A stretch of 64,000 nt of DNA from Casuarius casuarius (lineage: Eukaryota > Chordata > Aves > Casuariiformes > Casuariidae). The DNA lies in NCBI GenBank assembly GCA_003342895.1, contig PTFA01000035.1, forward strand, positions 1,694,837 through 1,758,836. The letters are read 5' to 3'. The position numbers were made by a program, and so were the translations under genes. The notes under the pieces are model-generated. The model was not told where the DNA came from. It made no database searches and was given only the letters and a program-made list of their open reading frames with translations. Positions 40,101-54,200 of the stretch are shown piece by piece (within the stretch, counting starts at the first letter, position 1; every line of letters starts with the position of its first letter).

Positions 40101-43100
40101 TAACTGAAACAGCTGTCATCATGTCATGCTGTTCTGTGATGCAGTAACCCATGTAGATTTGGAAAACACTATGGGCTCTCTTAAATCCTCCTGTAAGGGT
40201 AATAGTAACGGTAAATAGTAAAGTTAGCAATCTGGAGCTGCATCGTATCACGAAGTCTTCCATAACACCATACACAATCAGTAGGAAGACTTCTGTTGAT
40301 TTTTGTAGACTTGTAGTCCAGTGCTCCTGAGAGCATTATCATCCTTGGTATTTCTTCACAGGTTTTGTTTGGGCTGAACAGATCTAGAAGAGTGGAAGTG
40401 TATCAATGAGCTAATCTTTTCACATCCCTGAGATGTTACTGCATGTATTTTACTAGGTTATTTCCCATTATAAGCCTTGTGTGTGCAGGATACACTTGTA
40501 AATGTGGCATTTGTTCGTGTACTAGCAGCATTATCTCAGTTTGAGAAATCTATACCCTTGTACTATTCAGAAGATGAGAAACAGTTTCAGCATAAATCTT
40601 CAAAGGATGCCCTACACTGGGGTTACAAAGCAATGTGCTTATTTCCATTTAGATTAGGAAACTGCTGGCTCCACTTGACTACTGTCAGCATCAAAAATCT
40701 GCTGAAGCACATGAGACTCACAACTTCATAAAGTTGTTTACTTTGTTTTAGATTCTTTCACAGTTTATTATTTCTTTCACTGGCTCTCCAGCTTCATGTT
40801 CCAGCCTAACTTGCATAGTTAACATTCAGATCCTACCGTTTGTGCTCAGGAGAGTACATATCTTAAACTGTTGTGTCTGCATGTAGCAGAGGTTCCAGAA
40901 GAGTTGATTATCTTCCATCTTTTATTTGTGCTTCAGTATCTGAGCATTGCTGAGTAATGTAAGACCGTGAGTTTTACTCTCTCCCTGTGCTCTGCGGAAA
41001 AGAACTGCCAGTGAATTCATACAAATAAGACTGGGGAATTGAACAAAAAAGGCTTTTATCTAATTTTTCTCCTCCCTATGCAGCTGTGAGCAGTCATACC
41101 ATCAGAGATGGTTTTAGGGATGTGTAAAGCCTGTTGGTGGCACACATCTTGCAGGTTTAAGAGGCAGAAAACAAAGTCGAAGTTTTCATTTCACAGAGAG
41201 CCTCAAAGTTCATTTGGTTCCTGGCAAGCTGACTTCTGATAACGTGGAGCAGGGCTTTGAAATTACCTTAGTCCCTTGTATGCTATATGGCAAATAGCCA
41301 CAAGAATTATTGCTATTCCAGGAAACAAATATTCCACTTCCACTGCTTTTACAGAACAATGAGCAGGCATAAAAAATGGTAGCGGCTAGCATAGCCCAAC
41401 AGATTATAGGATGGGTGGGGTTTGGAAAAGGGTCCCTTTGCCAAGATTTAAGAGAAATTCCCCTTCATTCAGATGGCTTTCTGCTTTCAGCTGTAAATAC
41501 TGATTTTGCCTGCTCTGTTCTGTTGCTGCTGTTTCTGCAGAGAATACAAAGGAAAGTGATGGGAGAAATAAACTGGGTTTAGGGAGGTCTGAATTCCTCC
41601 TCTATGTGATTTCACAGGAAGAAGTAGAAGGTCTGGCCCCGGGGCTGGACTGTCTGTGCACTTCGTTGTTTTGTCGGTTGCTGAGAGTTCTTGTTTGCTT
41701 TTTTTTTTTTGCACAGTAGTTCAGGGAAAAAGAAAACACCAACGCCAGACTAATTGCACTTCCTCTGGCACCAGCATTGAGAAAAATTCTTCCAACATCT
41801 CCCTGAAATCCTATTAGGTCTTGCCTGAATGAAGTACAGTTAAAGGAATTCTTTTGCTATATCTTTTACTTCAGCTATATCACTGTTAGATTCAGAGGAC
41901 CCAATTCTTATTCATTCCAAGGGCCATTTACACCTTTTCAGCAGAGAACTTACACTAGGCTAAGAGCATATCTTCCATCACAAAGTGTAAATGTGAACAA
42001 AAATCAGCCCCACAGAATCTTCATTAGATGATAAAATAGAAATTCCCATAATAACAAAAATGTTTCTGGGCATAATATTAAGCTATTTTTACATTTATAT
42101 CAATGGCATTGCATAATCTCTGAAGACTTTCATTAGATGAGCCAACACAACAGTATACAAGACATCAGCTTAAAAACAACTGGTTTATTTGCTTGCAAAA
42201 TCTCCTGATACTGTATCAGTTAAATTGTCTTGCTTTTGTTAATCTCAAAAATTTGCTTATTGGCTTTCTTATTCCTTTCTTTCCATTGGCTTTAATTCAA
42301 GTGAAAAGATTAGTTACGAAGTGAAAAATTTAGTTAAGATCTAAGTGTAAAGATCAGTTAAAATAATTGCCACGTATTAAATACATGTTCATTCAGCAAA
42401 GAACTTAAACAGAAGAACAACTTCACTGAGACGTAAATTCTTAAAAGTTGTACTTAAAGCTAAACATAGACTTGTTTTGTTTTGCAGAAGAGATCTGGAC
42501 AAAAGAATGCTTTATACCATTTCCTGAATCAGTGTCTTAAATATGTGCCTAAATCCTATCTACTTCACTGAGAATCAGGCATATTGCATAAATTTATGTG
42601 TATGCTTAAGCCCTTTATCAGGATGCTGCTCTGAACAAAAACTGAGGAAGGCATGGGAATGTTTTGACATTTTCAGAAAAAAGGTCACTTAAATAAAAAG
42701 GAATTCTACAGCAATTTATCCTAGCTGATAATGTAGCTTAGGGTATATTAATAAAGAGCTATAAAAAGAAACATAGAAAGATGAATTTGGTCTGCAATAA
42801 GAACTTTGTCCTAGGGCACATTATATTTTACAGGGATACACGTAGGAAGGGGTCAGGAACCTCCATTGCCATCCTCCAGTCCGGAAATAGTTCTCACCCA
42901 CGGATAAAATGGAATTCTTTCTGAGTCCTTCACATTCTGTAGATATAGGGAAACTAATCCTTAGTTAAAAGCCTGTTTTTTTTTTTAATGTTCAATAGAT
43001 GACTTAGGGAGGGATAGATTCCTACTGGCTTCAATAGGTACTGGATCATGTCTTAATATCATGAGCCTACTAAAGAGTCAGTAATGTAATCTCCTCACAT

Positions 43101-44154
43101 TATTAAGTCTAGGAGCACCCGCATGGGACTACTACTAGTCTATGGATATTATTTTAAGCCAGGAGAACAAAAACTTCCCACCAAAATAGTACTGCAAAGA
43201 TCACTCACCAAGATTTGCAAAGTTCTTGTTTTCTTGCAACACTGCTGTTAAAACACTATATATATGTGTCTGTATGTATGCATATGTATATATATTCTCT
43301 TTCAGCTTTTTGTGTCACACAGTTGTAAGCATCTTGGATGGATATAGGACATCTCAAGCAATAGCAGGATACAGTGTTTCAAGTCTCTTTCATATGATCC
43401 TTACAGGAAAATATGAATTAAAATATGCTTTTAAAATGTTCTTAATTTTAGGTCCCTTGTAAGGACTTTTCTCAGGCTCTGATGGTACATATTCTGTAAA
43501 AGTTACTACTGCAAAACTAAAGGATAAAAACAATATAGCTTCAGAAACAAAGCAATCAAGGTCAGAAAATTAACAGGGTGGCAGCTTAATCTAATATAAT
43601 TGCTCCCTGTAAATATTCACAGAGGAAACGTCATTCAGTGGCAAGTAGTGTGAAGACTTATATGGCTTGGTATGCTAAAAAGTAAGAGTTTAAGAGGTTA
43701 GAGTAATAACTAATAGTAGTTGATACTACTGGAAATACTTGTACATGTGTAAGCAGTGTAGTTTTCCAGCTTGCAGCTGGGGCGAAACTGTGCCACGCAG
43801 ACAAATACCAGTGCAGGTGAATCTGCTTGTTACAGAGGCAAAATCCTAAACGCAGGTCTCAGTAGCTAACGCTGTTCTGCTCGCACCAGAGGCAGACCCC
43901 CCAGGGATCTCCATACATGTTCCACCATCCACTATGGAAAGGCTTCTACTGTAGTAATACTAATACTTCATGTATGTGTTCATATATTTTAAAGCATTTC
44001 CCTTCACCTGTAGTTCCCCTGATGACTTAAAAGTGAGTGTTATGTCCACGTTGCTCTCCTGAATAAGGATGATAGCTTTAAACCAATGTGTTTCTGTTCC
44101 ATATTATACAGTCTGACTGGAATTTCTTTTCTAGGTAAACACTCCAAAGCATGT
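37111..44154. other. Intergenic region between GUCY1B1 and GUCY1A1
   Basis: About 7 kb of AT-rich sequence with no recognisable exon, RNA gene or transposon. It contains a T12 run at 41,699-41,710 and a TA/TG-rich simple stretch near 43,256-43,302. Open frames such as the 84-codon one at 40,477-40,731 (plus strand) have no recognisable homology. The left end borders the beta-1 CpG island, so beta-1 upstream control elements may lie here. Confidence 0.7.
43256..43302. repeat. TA/TG simple-sequence stretch
   Basis: An interrupted TA and TG alternation (ATATATATGTGTCTGTATG and on), intergenic. Confidence 0.6.
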
Positions 44155-45006
44155 TTTATTACCCTCCTTTTAAAACATTTCCATTTTAAATGGCAACAAA
44201 AAGAAAACATTTATTGCTATAATACATAATAGCAAGTTGTTATTATTATTTTTTGTAAAGTATGGTTTAAAAACCCCAAGAACTAAAATATTGTTTGGTG
44301 ATTACAGAGACTTTAGCTGTGATTATACAGTGTTTTAATCTATAAATATTCATTTTATGCACAAAGAAAATAAAGTTCAGGAAACAGTAGGCAGCAAACT
44401 CTGCTATGTATATGTGTATTAGTTACAGTTAAAAGCCTTATCCAGAAGATGCTGAGCACACTCAACAAATTGACTCCAGTAACTGTTAGGAGATGGTCAG
44501 CAACTTCTAGGATGGGAACCAAATGATGCAGTGGAAGGAGTATGTGATAGCAATGACAATATTTCTATGATATTTTTCTTATGGAGTCACTAAGAAAATA
44601 TATTTTTAATAGTCATTGGTCAGCACCAGCTCACAACACTGCATGTGACTGCATCACTTGCACATTACATTTCCTGACACAGTGCATGTACAATACATCT
44701 AGAATTCTCAGCACAGCTAGAACTGAGACAGCTGTTACATAGCACACACTTACACATTACCACAGGGAAAGTAATACACTTTTAAGTAGCATTTTAAACA
44801 GTGAAGTTGCAATATTATTTCAGTGACAATATTTCTTATGAAAAAGAAAAAGTAGTCAGTGACATACTTCCTGAAATTTTAATACTGGCTTTCAGATGTT
44901 AACAATCTAAAGTGCTTTCATGTTTCATACATTTTTTAAAATTTTCAATTTATACAAAAAATTAGAGTATTTATAAAATTTCTCTATACACCTGTGAATG
45001 TACACT
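44155..45006 (-). other. GUCY1A1: Probable GUCY1A1 3' untranslated region with candidate poly(A) signals
   Basis: Sequence just downstream of the alpha-1 stop codon. On the minus strand the first AATAAA hexamers occur at 44,210-44,215 and 44,155-44,160, which would give a 3' untranslated region of about 0.8 kb. ATTTA motifs occur in it on the same strand. The real cleavage site may be further left, because the human 3' untranslated region may be longer. Confidence 0.3.
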
Positions 45007-45208
45007 TTAGTTTATTCCTGTTTCCTCGCCCAAGAAATTGGCATTGCCATCTCCAAAATCTCTCTTTTGAAACCAAGTCTGTGAGTTTGTTCCTTGAATA
45101 TAAGCATCCAGAAAATAACAAATTCCAGGGATATCGCTGGGAAAATTTGGTGGAAGTTCTTCTCTTGAGCGAGGTGTGAACACAAAACCTGGATAGTCCT
45201 TTAACAAC
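45007..45208 (-). CDS. GUCY1A1: GUCY1A1 terminal coding exon (residues 623-688 and stop)
   Basis: The first base completes Arg622, then it reads [20 protein letters not shown] and ends [10 protein letters not shown] followed by TAA at 45,009-45,007. The acceptor is TTACAG|G after a pyrimidine-rich tract. It encodes the C-terminal tail after the cyclase domain. Confidence 0.95.
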
Positions 45209-48200
45209 CTGTAAGAAAAATGAAACATCTTGATGAAATGTGAATCAATCACTAATTGCTACTACAAGTGCAGACTTTCAGTAATTCTTCTGATATTCTT
45301 TATAAAACAGGACAGAATCTAATGTAATGTTTATATACTATTTACTGAAAAGGTTAAAAAAAGCTATTTATTTGGTAACCGTGGTAACCCATAAACGCAT
45401 GCACCAGTGCAGACAAGAATATTGCCTCTTTTTGTTTTCTCAATGCTTTGAATGTAGGTGCTATGTTGGTTGCAAATATTTTCAAATATGATTTAGTATT
45501 GAAAGCTAGCTCAGATTAATTCTGGTGCCAAGTTCATGTGATAATGTTTCAGTTAGTGAAATATTGAAAGGCTTATCAACTGAACTATTCAGTTCCTCTT
45601 GCTAAGTCTAATCATTTTGCTATTTCACATATAGGTCCAATAAACACAGTGATCTTCTACATCTGAAACATACATTGCCACTCTTTAGGGATAAATATTG
45701 ATAGTTGGTACTTAAGCTTGCAAACAATTACTGCAGTATATAGAAGTTGTGCAAGGTGCAGTAATGTTATATGTGATTAGAATTAATGTGTAAATCAAAA
45801 AGAACAAACACTAAGCACAAAGGATGTTAACACATCATTCACTCAGGAAAAATACCTACAGTGTCAGCAAAAATAACACTTTATCCTGTAAACAAATTGC
45901 ATATTTTCTAGATACTCAAAGAACTAATTCTCTGTCTTTTTTTTGAACAGTGTGCTCATAGCAAGAATTCTCTTCAGATGAAACACACAGCTATGCAGAG
46001 ACCTGCTTATGCCTTAGAATATAAGCAAGTCTTGTGTCGATAAATTGTCTCATGGTTTTAAGAAAAGTCTATAGCCAATATCATTCAAAACTGCTTTGCC
46101 ATATGGATATGGAAAAAAAATTCACTGTTGGCCATCACTGTTATTCTGACATACAAAAGCCATGGAGATGCTAAAGCTATGTCTGTATTTCTTTGGAGTG
46201 CCCGATCCAAAAGCAGGTTACTGTGTGGTCTAGTGCCTGTGCTACATGTATCTGAATCACCTAATGAGATAGTCTGTGGCTTGGCACCTTGCAAGTCACA
46301 TAGCATGTGCTGCAGGTCGTGTTGGAGGATCCTATGCCAAATGGTCTGTCTGACACTGGCCCTTGCCACAAGGCAATATGGGTGTGGATATAAGCTGAGC
46401 AGGAGCAGCTGACTGTCCAGGCTACAGTGAGAGGTAGCAGGGCTTCCTTAAAAGGAACAATTTCTGTCATTATTTCCAGTTATTTTACCTAGCCAGCATT
46501 ATCACTTCTCACCAGTGGATTCACTCTCTACCATTCATTCAGGTAAAAACCTTTGGCCACTCTGGAAGAAACAATAGTCTAAAGCAGCTCAGTGGCATAA
46601 AATTCAGACCTAGACCTAGAGCTCAGGCAGACGACTGTTACAAAACAGTTTCTTACTATTTCCACTGGCAGCCATAAGACCCTAGTACTTAGCCATGAAC
46701 ATATTATAAGATAATTTGTAAGTACAATTAAACAGGTAATGCAAAGAGAGTATTAGGTTGGGAGGATGAAGGAAAGGAGAGCATGGTTCTCCATGCTGTA
46801 TTCCCCATCGGAGAGCCTGCTAGCTGTCTGCATAATCACCTAATACCCATCACCAAAAAATCTCTGATCTGAGTGGATAAAGAGTACAACCTAGGTTCCC
46901 TGTTACAGGATTAAACTGAATTGGGATCAGTATAAACTAAACACTAGCACAGTTGATACATTGCAACCTATTCATTCATCTTCCCTAAGCAAGGAAGAAT
47001 GAAGATGCATAAGGAGAAGTTTAATAATTGTTCATTTAGGTTGTTATTTTCAAGGGCACCTGTGTAAGTCTGGCACTCACTTCACACAGAAAGCCACATA
47101 GTACAAAGAGGAGCCAATCATAAGAAAGAAGAAAAAGCAAGAGGAGGTATACAGCTTCAGGGTAAGAAGCAAAACTGTCCGGGATCTTCAATTTATTTTA
47201 AATGTAACATCTGAAAAATACATATCAGCTGTTCTGCTTCAGCCTTTTTCTTACTGCTGCTGGCTGGCTTTTGACTATAAATAACCACGGTGTGATCATG
47301 AGCAGTCAGATAAAAAGGGAAAATAAACAGCAGTACTGTAGAGGAGGAGAAAAAAAGACCAGGAAGATAATGGAGAACTATTACATTAACTATTTCTGGT
47401 GGATATTTTACAGATGTATATTGTAAAGCACTGTACCTGTAAGTAGTTGGGCTGACATTTATTTTTCTCGGTATACTGCAAGATTCAAACTTATTGGCAA
47501 GGGTTACATTATTTCCAAAGAGGCAATAACGTGGCATTTTAACCCCAACAACTCCAGCAAAGACAGATCCAGAATGAAGGCCAATACGCATCTTTAGATA
47601 AAAGACAGAAGGCAGCATTATTAGGTAAAATAAATAAAACTGTTAAAGTCAGTTGGTTTATAAATTTTTCCTTTATTAAAAAAAGAAATCCTGAGGTGCT
47701 AATATAAATTGTTAGTAATCTCCTTAAAATATCTGTGTTTTCTGGTCATTGCTGCTCTAGCCTTACTTTGTACTTATAGTGAATCATCCTTCATCTGACA
47801 TAGTTATGATAAAGTTGGTCTCTGTGGCAGTAAATTGATCTAGAAACATCAGCAGGAGTCACTACAACACTTGGATGCTTTTCTGAAAGAAATTACATAG
47901 TACAATGTTAGACTGGTGAGAGGGTTAATGAGAATACTTGCTTTGTTCTTGAGATCAGAAGATTAAACCTTAGGGAACAGCAAAGAAAATACGCATATGC
48001 TGCAGTTCCAGTTGAACTCTATTGACAGTGTCCCACCTAGAGTAAATCCCAATCCCAGGGCACAGAATTCAGATAATTAATCAAATTTATGCAGCATATT
48101 GATACCTGTTTTTGCAACTAGTACTCAGATGTGTGAGTTTTGCCTAGCTAGTGCTGCTTTCTATGTTCCTTTTTAAAATGTATTCTTTTCTTATGTGCAT

Positions 48201-51200
48201 TATACATACATAGACATGGTTTCTTCAGAACAGCATTCTAACAAAACAATGGCATGAAGTTTGCTATTCTCTGTGCTATTCTTTACATATCCAGAGAATT
48301 CCATATCTTTATGAAGAATTCCTAATTTCTAATTTTGAGTAGAAAAGCAGAAAAGCCTGCAACAAAGGCAAAATCCACCCACACAGCAAAGACAACAGAT
48401 GGCTGAAATATGTACATTGATATAGAAATCTGATTTAAATTAAGCGGTTTGCAGACAGGCATCTTTCTCAGAAAATTCATATATAAAATGACAGTAGGCT
48501 GTGTGACAGATTTGTTATTTTGTAAAACCGCCAATGCTTTCATGAAGAGATTAAAAATAGAGAAAGATTCAGTTTTCTTCTAAGAAGCTTCTACTAGGTG
48601 CTTACACAATAGAAATTATTTCCCATAATTTTTAAATTACTTTTTAAATGCAGTAGCATTCCTCATTCAAAATTACAGAAACAGCATTTGTGTGGAAATT
48701 GTAAACATGTTATAACATGGTCAAGATGTTTCCAGATTTTGTGAAATACAGAATGTCATTTATTTATAATACAGTAGTGCTGTTCTCTGCGATAGATGTA
48801 GAGCATGTAATCCTCTAAATAACCATTTTCTTGGTCATTGATATTAGACACATGAATATTCTTTAATCTAAAATCAAAGAAGACTGAAGTTTTTTAAAGG
48901 AAGAAACAGGAAAATGTTAAAAGCTAGCAAATGAAAGACATGATGAACTGAGACATGTGTATACTAAATGTAACTAGGACCCCATTCCAAGACCTCTGAA
49001 CTTAGTACAAGGCCCACATCATTTGTCATGCACACAGGTCTCTTTTTTTTTTTTTTTTTTCCAATGAGAGGTAAACCTATGGGTAAAATTCAGTATATGC
49101 TTCTGTCTTCATTGAAAGCAGGTCATAATATAACTACCACTGAATCTAACTGTAACCTTGCCAGGCTATCATTTTATGCCAATGGTTTAAGTATCTGCCT
49201 GTAAAACAAGAACAGCAGCAGAATACTTTCATGATTTATGCGTTACTGCAATCAGACCGTGTCTTTGGTGATTCATATTTATACCTGTTTTCCCACTGAA
49301 CACTTTGATGTTTTCATTGGTTCTAATTTTGAGAGAGGATTAGTCTTCTGATTAGAACACAATAACAGAATATTCCATGCCACTGGCAAATTTATTGCTA
49401 CTGAGACAACAGAAGCAGCATGTCAGTGTGCAGCTATTGATTTCACTGCATTTAAGTCTTTTGAATTGATTTTCAGATCTCTGTTTCATCTTTACATCTC
49501 CAAAAAACTCTCATTCATAGAAGTAACAAAGTCAGCCTCTCTAGCCGTACACGCTTGCCTCCCCAACTTGCTTCAGGGCATTAATGAGAAATTTCCTTGA
49601 CAACAAAAATCCCCAAAGAAAACAAACAAAAAAAAGCCCACTTTTACCACCAAGTCATATAAAAATACAATAAAATATATAACCTTGATAGGCTCTCCGT
49701 GGGGAGACATCACCTCATCTGACAGCTCCATCATCTTCAGGGCCATCAGTGCTATTTGAACAGCATGGGTTTCACTTTCTTTGTGCAAACCTCCTGCCAC
49801 ACAGTAGGCATCTCCAATAGTCTCCACCTAAACAGGCATATTTGTTCCTTAGTGTTACATTGTTTGATATGTGGTAGAATAGTCTGTGGCTTTAGTAGGA
49901 ATTGTATCTTCATATAGACTGAGTGCTATAGACTTGTCATACTAAATTATACAAGTCCTAGGCAAATCCTGCAGTATCATTCAAAAAGAAAAATTGCACA
50001 GTGCTGGGCATGACGCTAAAATTCTTTTCCTTGTTCACCTGCTGTCAGGCACTAGTAGCTACTTTAATCACCTATTTACTGCAGTATCACAGCACTGTAA
50101 TTGAAACAAGAGTTTTGACCTACAAACTCTGACTTTTGATAGTTTTCTCACTTGGCTGCATGGCTAGCTGTTTCTGCTGATAATTTTTTTTTGTTTCGTA
50201 ACTGATCTTAATACAATTTTATTATAATGAACATTTATGGCAAAATAATTTTGAGGCTTCTGTTATCCTCTGTGCCATTTAGTCTCTATTTCTCTTCCAG
50301 TCCCAGAACCCCAGAGAAATGCAATAAATTCTGTACCTTGTAGACGTCCAGCTCTCCACACTGGTAATCAAAGCGAGTATAAAGCTCATTAAGCATGGTG
50401 ATAACCTGCATAGGTGAACACTGGGAACAGATGGCAGTGAATCCAACAATGTCAGAGAAAAGCATTGTGACATTATTAAATTTCTTGGCTTGCACAACTT
50501 GTCCCTGCCACAGCTGCTGAGCAACCTCGCCAGGAAAAATAGAGAACAGAAGATCTACGGTCTTCTTCTTTTCCTCTTCAAGTGCTTGATGGGCCTGCTC
50601 AAGGGTTGCTTTTAGCTTTCCTAATCTCTTCTTCAGTCCATCTTGAGCTCTGGCTTGCTCTCCTATCAGAACAACATCTCTCAGTGCATTGTGAATTGGA
50701 ATATCTGAGAGGTACAATCCACGTCCTGTAAAATCTTCTAGTCTATCCACACAAGGAGATCCCAAGAACAAGATGGCACTGGATTCAAAAATATAGATCA
50801 TTTGGCCTTTAAGATCCATGACCTGAAACAGTTAAAGAAACAAGAATTCATGCACAACGTTCACAATTCTGGCAATGGTTTAGAAACAAAATTTAGAGGA
50901 AATAAGTTTTGTTGAAGCATAGGAGAATCAGACAGGTCCTCAGTCACTACATTTTTATTTAGCACTTAGAAAGAAAATAGGTGGTGTTAAGTCATAGCAC
51001 TGTTAAAGCTATCAAATAAGTTACATTTGTTTCACTTTAGATTTTACTTGAGCCTTCTGTGCAAAAGTTAAACCACAGCTTAATGATAAACATCCAATTA
51101 TGTTTGGGTATCAGTAAGTATCAGTTTAAACTTAGGAAGAAAAAAAAAATCAAAAGAAGAATTTTGTGCATTTTATCTGTATTTATTGATTAGTAGCCTA

Positions 51201-54200
51201 TTGATTAGTACTAACAGCTGTAGTGTTTGGTTCATGTACCACTCTTTCTTTGTAAGATAGAGTGAAAAAATCTGCTTCCATTTTATTAGAGAATCTTTAA
51301 GAATCACTGCAATTTAAAGTTAAAAGGCATAAATACCAGAAATAAATATACCATTTTAATTATCTAAAAAAGCAAAAACTACTTGTATTAAGTGCTGCTG
51401 TTAGCTCTCTTCTATATTCAGTCATGTGTAATGTGCAAGGTGCAGTAGAGCACTGCTTAACATTGCTGTGAAAGACCATTTTTTGAAGACAGTCTCTGTT
51501 GCATGTATAACTACTGCAAAAGCAAAGAAGGCTCTACTATCCTTGTAACCATTAAGCTGTTGCCTAACACAGAAGTGGATCTTAGAGAAAGCAGCTCATC
51601 AGTGATACATTTTTTTCCCCTTTCATTAATAACCTAGTGAAACCTTTATTACTTTTCTTCATTAAAGCTCTTGCAGTGTTATGTCTGAACTTGTAGTTCA
51701 TCCCGGAGTGCCTCACATATATTTGATTTGGAATTCAGCAGAGGTCAGTGATGAATAAAAGAAGTTGTTGAATATTCAATGCCCTATGTTGTCCCAGGTC
51801 ATTTGCTGCAGACTCATTGTCTACACAAATAATGAATAATCCCATCAGCTGAAACTACGTGGGATTTTTGGTGATAGTATGAGTGAAGGTATCAAGATAT
51901 CAAAGGCCGAATGAGCACAGGAAATATCTACTCCTTCCCGCAAATCCTACAGCTGTTGTTTCTAGATAAGTTAAAGGCACTTTGGTAAAGCTTTCCCTGC
52001 CACTGGCTCAGTGTTGGAGACATCTTTGTTATCAAGAGCATGACACATCATTGGCTTTATCTCAGTTTGCTGACTTTATCTCAATATTTAAGCTATTCTT
52101 TTTTAATAAAATCAAGTTAATGGTCAAATTTTATTTGAGCAAAGAATAATTTTGACTGAATATTAGCTTCAGAATCTGAATTACATTTTGTTAGATTTAA
52201 TTGAAGAACTTTGATTAGCATAGACCCTAGTCTTAGAATGTCTTTGTAACAAATCATTATCATTTAATTGTATTAGCTGTTGAAAGGTGGACAATGCAAA
52301 ATTCACTATTATGTTAGTTTTGTGGCTGTTTATTTTAACTGTATCTTGCATGCCCCAAAACAAGAGAACAAATTACTCACAGAAGTAATGGTTATGAAAA
52401 GTTGCTTACCATAGATGATTTCATATCAGTATTATCCCATCTTCTCACTCGTACAGTAAATTGCATATTCAGCATTGTCATAATTCCACTAAAAGTGCAG
52501 CTTATTTTTGGGGTAAGAATTTCAAAATACTCTTCAAAATTAGGCTTCACTTGAAATTCTCTCCTAGTCAAAAGTCTTCTTATCCCATTTCCAATTTGTA
52601 GAACAGACATATCCTTGTCAAACATAAAGTGAAATGGGAAAGTCTTACAGAACACAGAGGCAGGAATCACAAGGGAGGACTCTGGTTTACATGGAGATAA
52701 GGAAGGTTTTGCATTTTTAACTTGAATAGAGTACAGCAAATAAGGCTGATTAACAAACTCAGTGCAGTCATTATGGAAACAAGGAGGCATGAGCATCACT
52801 TCTACTTCAGTTTCATACAAAATATGAGCTGCTGCTTTAATAATGCCAGATAGGATAAGACTCGTGATTTTCTTAGGAAAGAAATAATACACATTTAAGT
52901 AGTCTTGGTCTTTCTCCAGGCATAATATAGAGGCTTCTTCAAGTCTATCCTTTTTTCCTGCTTCTTGGCTATGGCCACTCTGCTTCAGCAGAGTAGTAAA
53001 ACTGTTCAAGAAGTCCTTAAGAGTTCCTCCAATAACTCCTAATATATGTTCATCCTCTTCATAGCATATTTTGAATAGCTCTTCACCAAGAGATTCCCTT
53101 AGACTGTCCACAGGAATACCTGCATGGAACCACATTTCAGTCAGAACTGTGCTCATGGTGCTGAATCTCAGAGTTCTCCCCACTTTTTCCATCCCAGACC
53201 AAATCAAATTAGCAATATCCTTCCCTGGTCCAGCACCAGGGCCCTGAGGGCCCTCTTATTTAGGAGGCCAGCTGTGACCAATAAAGGTGTACCACCTGGT
53301 GCCTGGAAAACGGGGAGACTAGAGGTTGTAGTTTGGAAAGATCCAAGACTCAATGTTCTTTGTCAAGATGTAAACTCCGCCAATTTCAGCTAAAATTGAA
53401 AGCATATTTTGGCATAGCATTTAACCCAGGACACTAAGGTTGATATAAAGAAATAGAATAAGAATAAAAATAGAAAATATAAAAATAAGGTTAGAAGTAG
53501 GAGTAAAATAAGTCATTCAGTTCAGCGTTTGTGCACACATGCAGCCATAAGTACTAAGCCTGATGCAGTGAATTAAATGACCCTAGGAACGTTTTCAGGG
53601 CGCTGAGGCCAATGGGCACAAAAAATTTCGCATCTTTGCTAGTAAACTCTTTTAAACAGGATAGCTGCATGCAATCTGACTATTGGGAATGTCCCAATTC
53701 CCCAAACACTTCCTAGGAATCATTTGGGAAAGTGCTATCTGGCATGGGCCAAATGTGTGCCAGGACCACTTTAACAGTTTAAGAGTATAGAAGACCATAT
53801 TTCAGTTCCAGCAAATATTAATTTAGTAGTATAGATGAAGTTAAGGGGTTCCATATTGTAAATTAAAGCAGTTCTCTTCCTACAGATTAGAATAAATTGG
53901 CATTCCTTCAGAAGATGTAATGGATCAAACAATTTTTTGTCAGTATAAATCTGTAACTTATTACTGAATGTATATTACAACCCCCTCTAGATGTTGGATC
54001 TTAGAAGTGTATGAATCTGTGATGGCCCAGGCTTGAAAAACTTGACTCTTTAGCTCAAATTTTGACACTCTGGGCTGTTAATTGCAGAGATCACAGATTA
54101 GCCTCCATGATGTCAGCCATCACTGCAGCCATCACATGAAGGAAATTATTTGTTAGAAACAAGACTAGGGATTTTTTATATTACTAAACAAGTTTACGTT

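Noticed and set aside
40477..40731. 84-codon open frame on the plus strand in the intergenic region, with an acceptor-like sequence nearby
   Set aside because: I recognise no homology, there is no partner exon or promoter, and such lengths are expected by chance in 64 kb.
47193..47436. Extension of the GUCY1A1 cyclase exon frame beyond TTYR
   Set aside because: The donor AG|GTACAG and the terminal exon starting LLKDYPG show the true protein leaves here. The extension is intron read-through.
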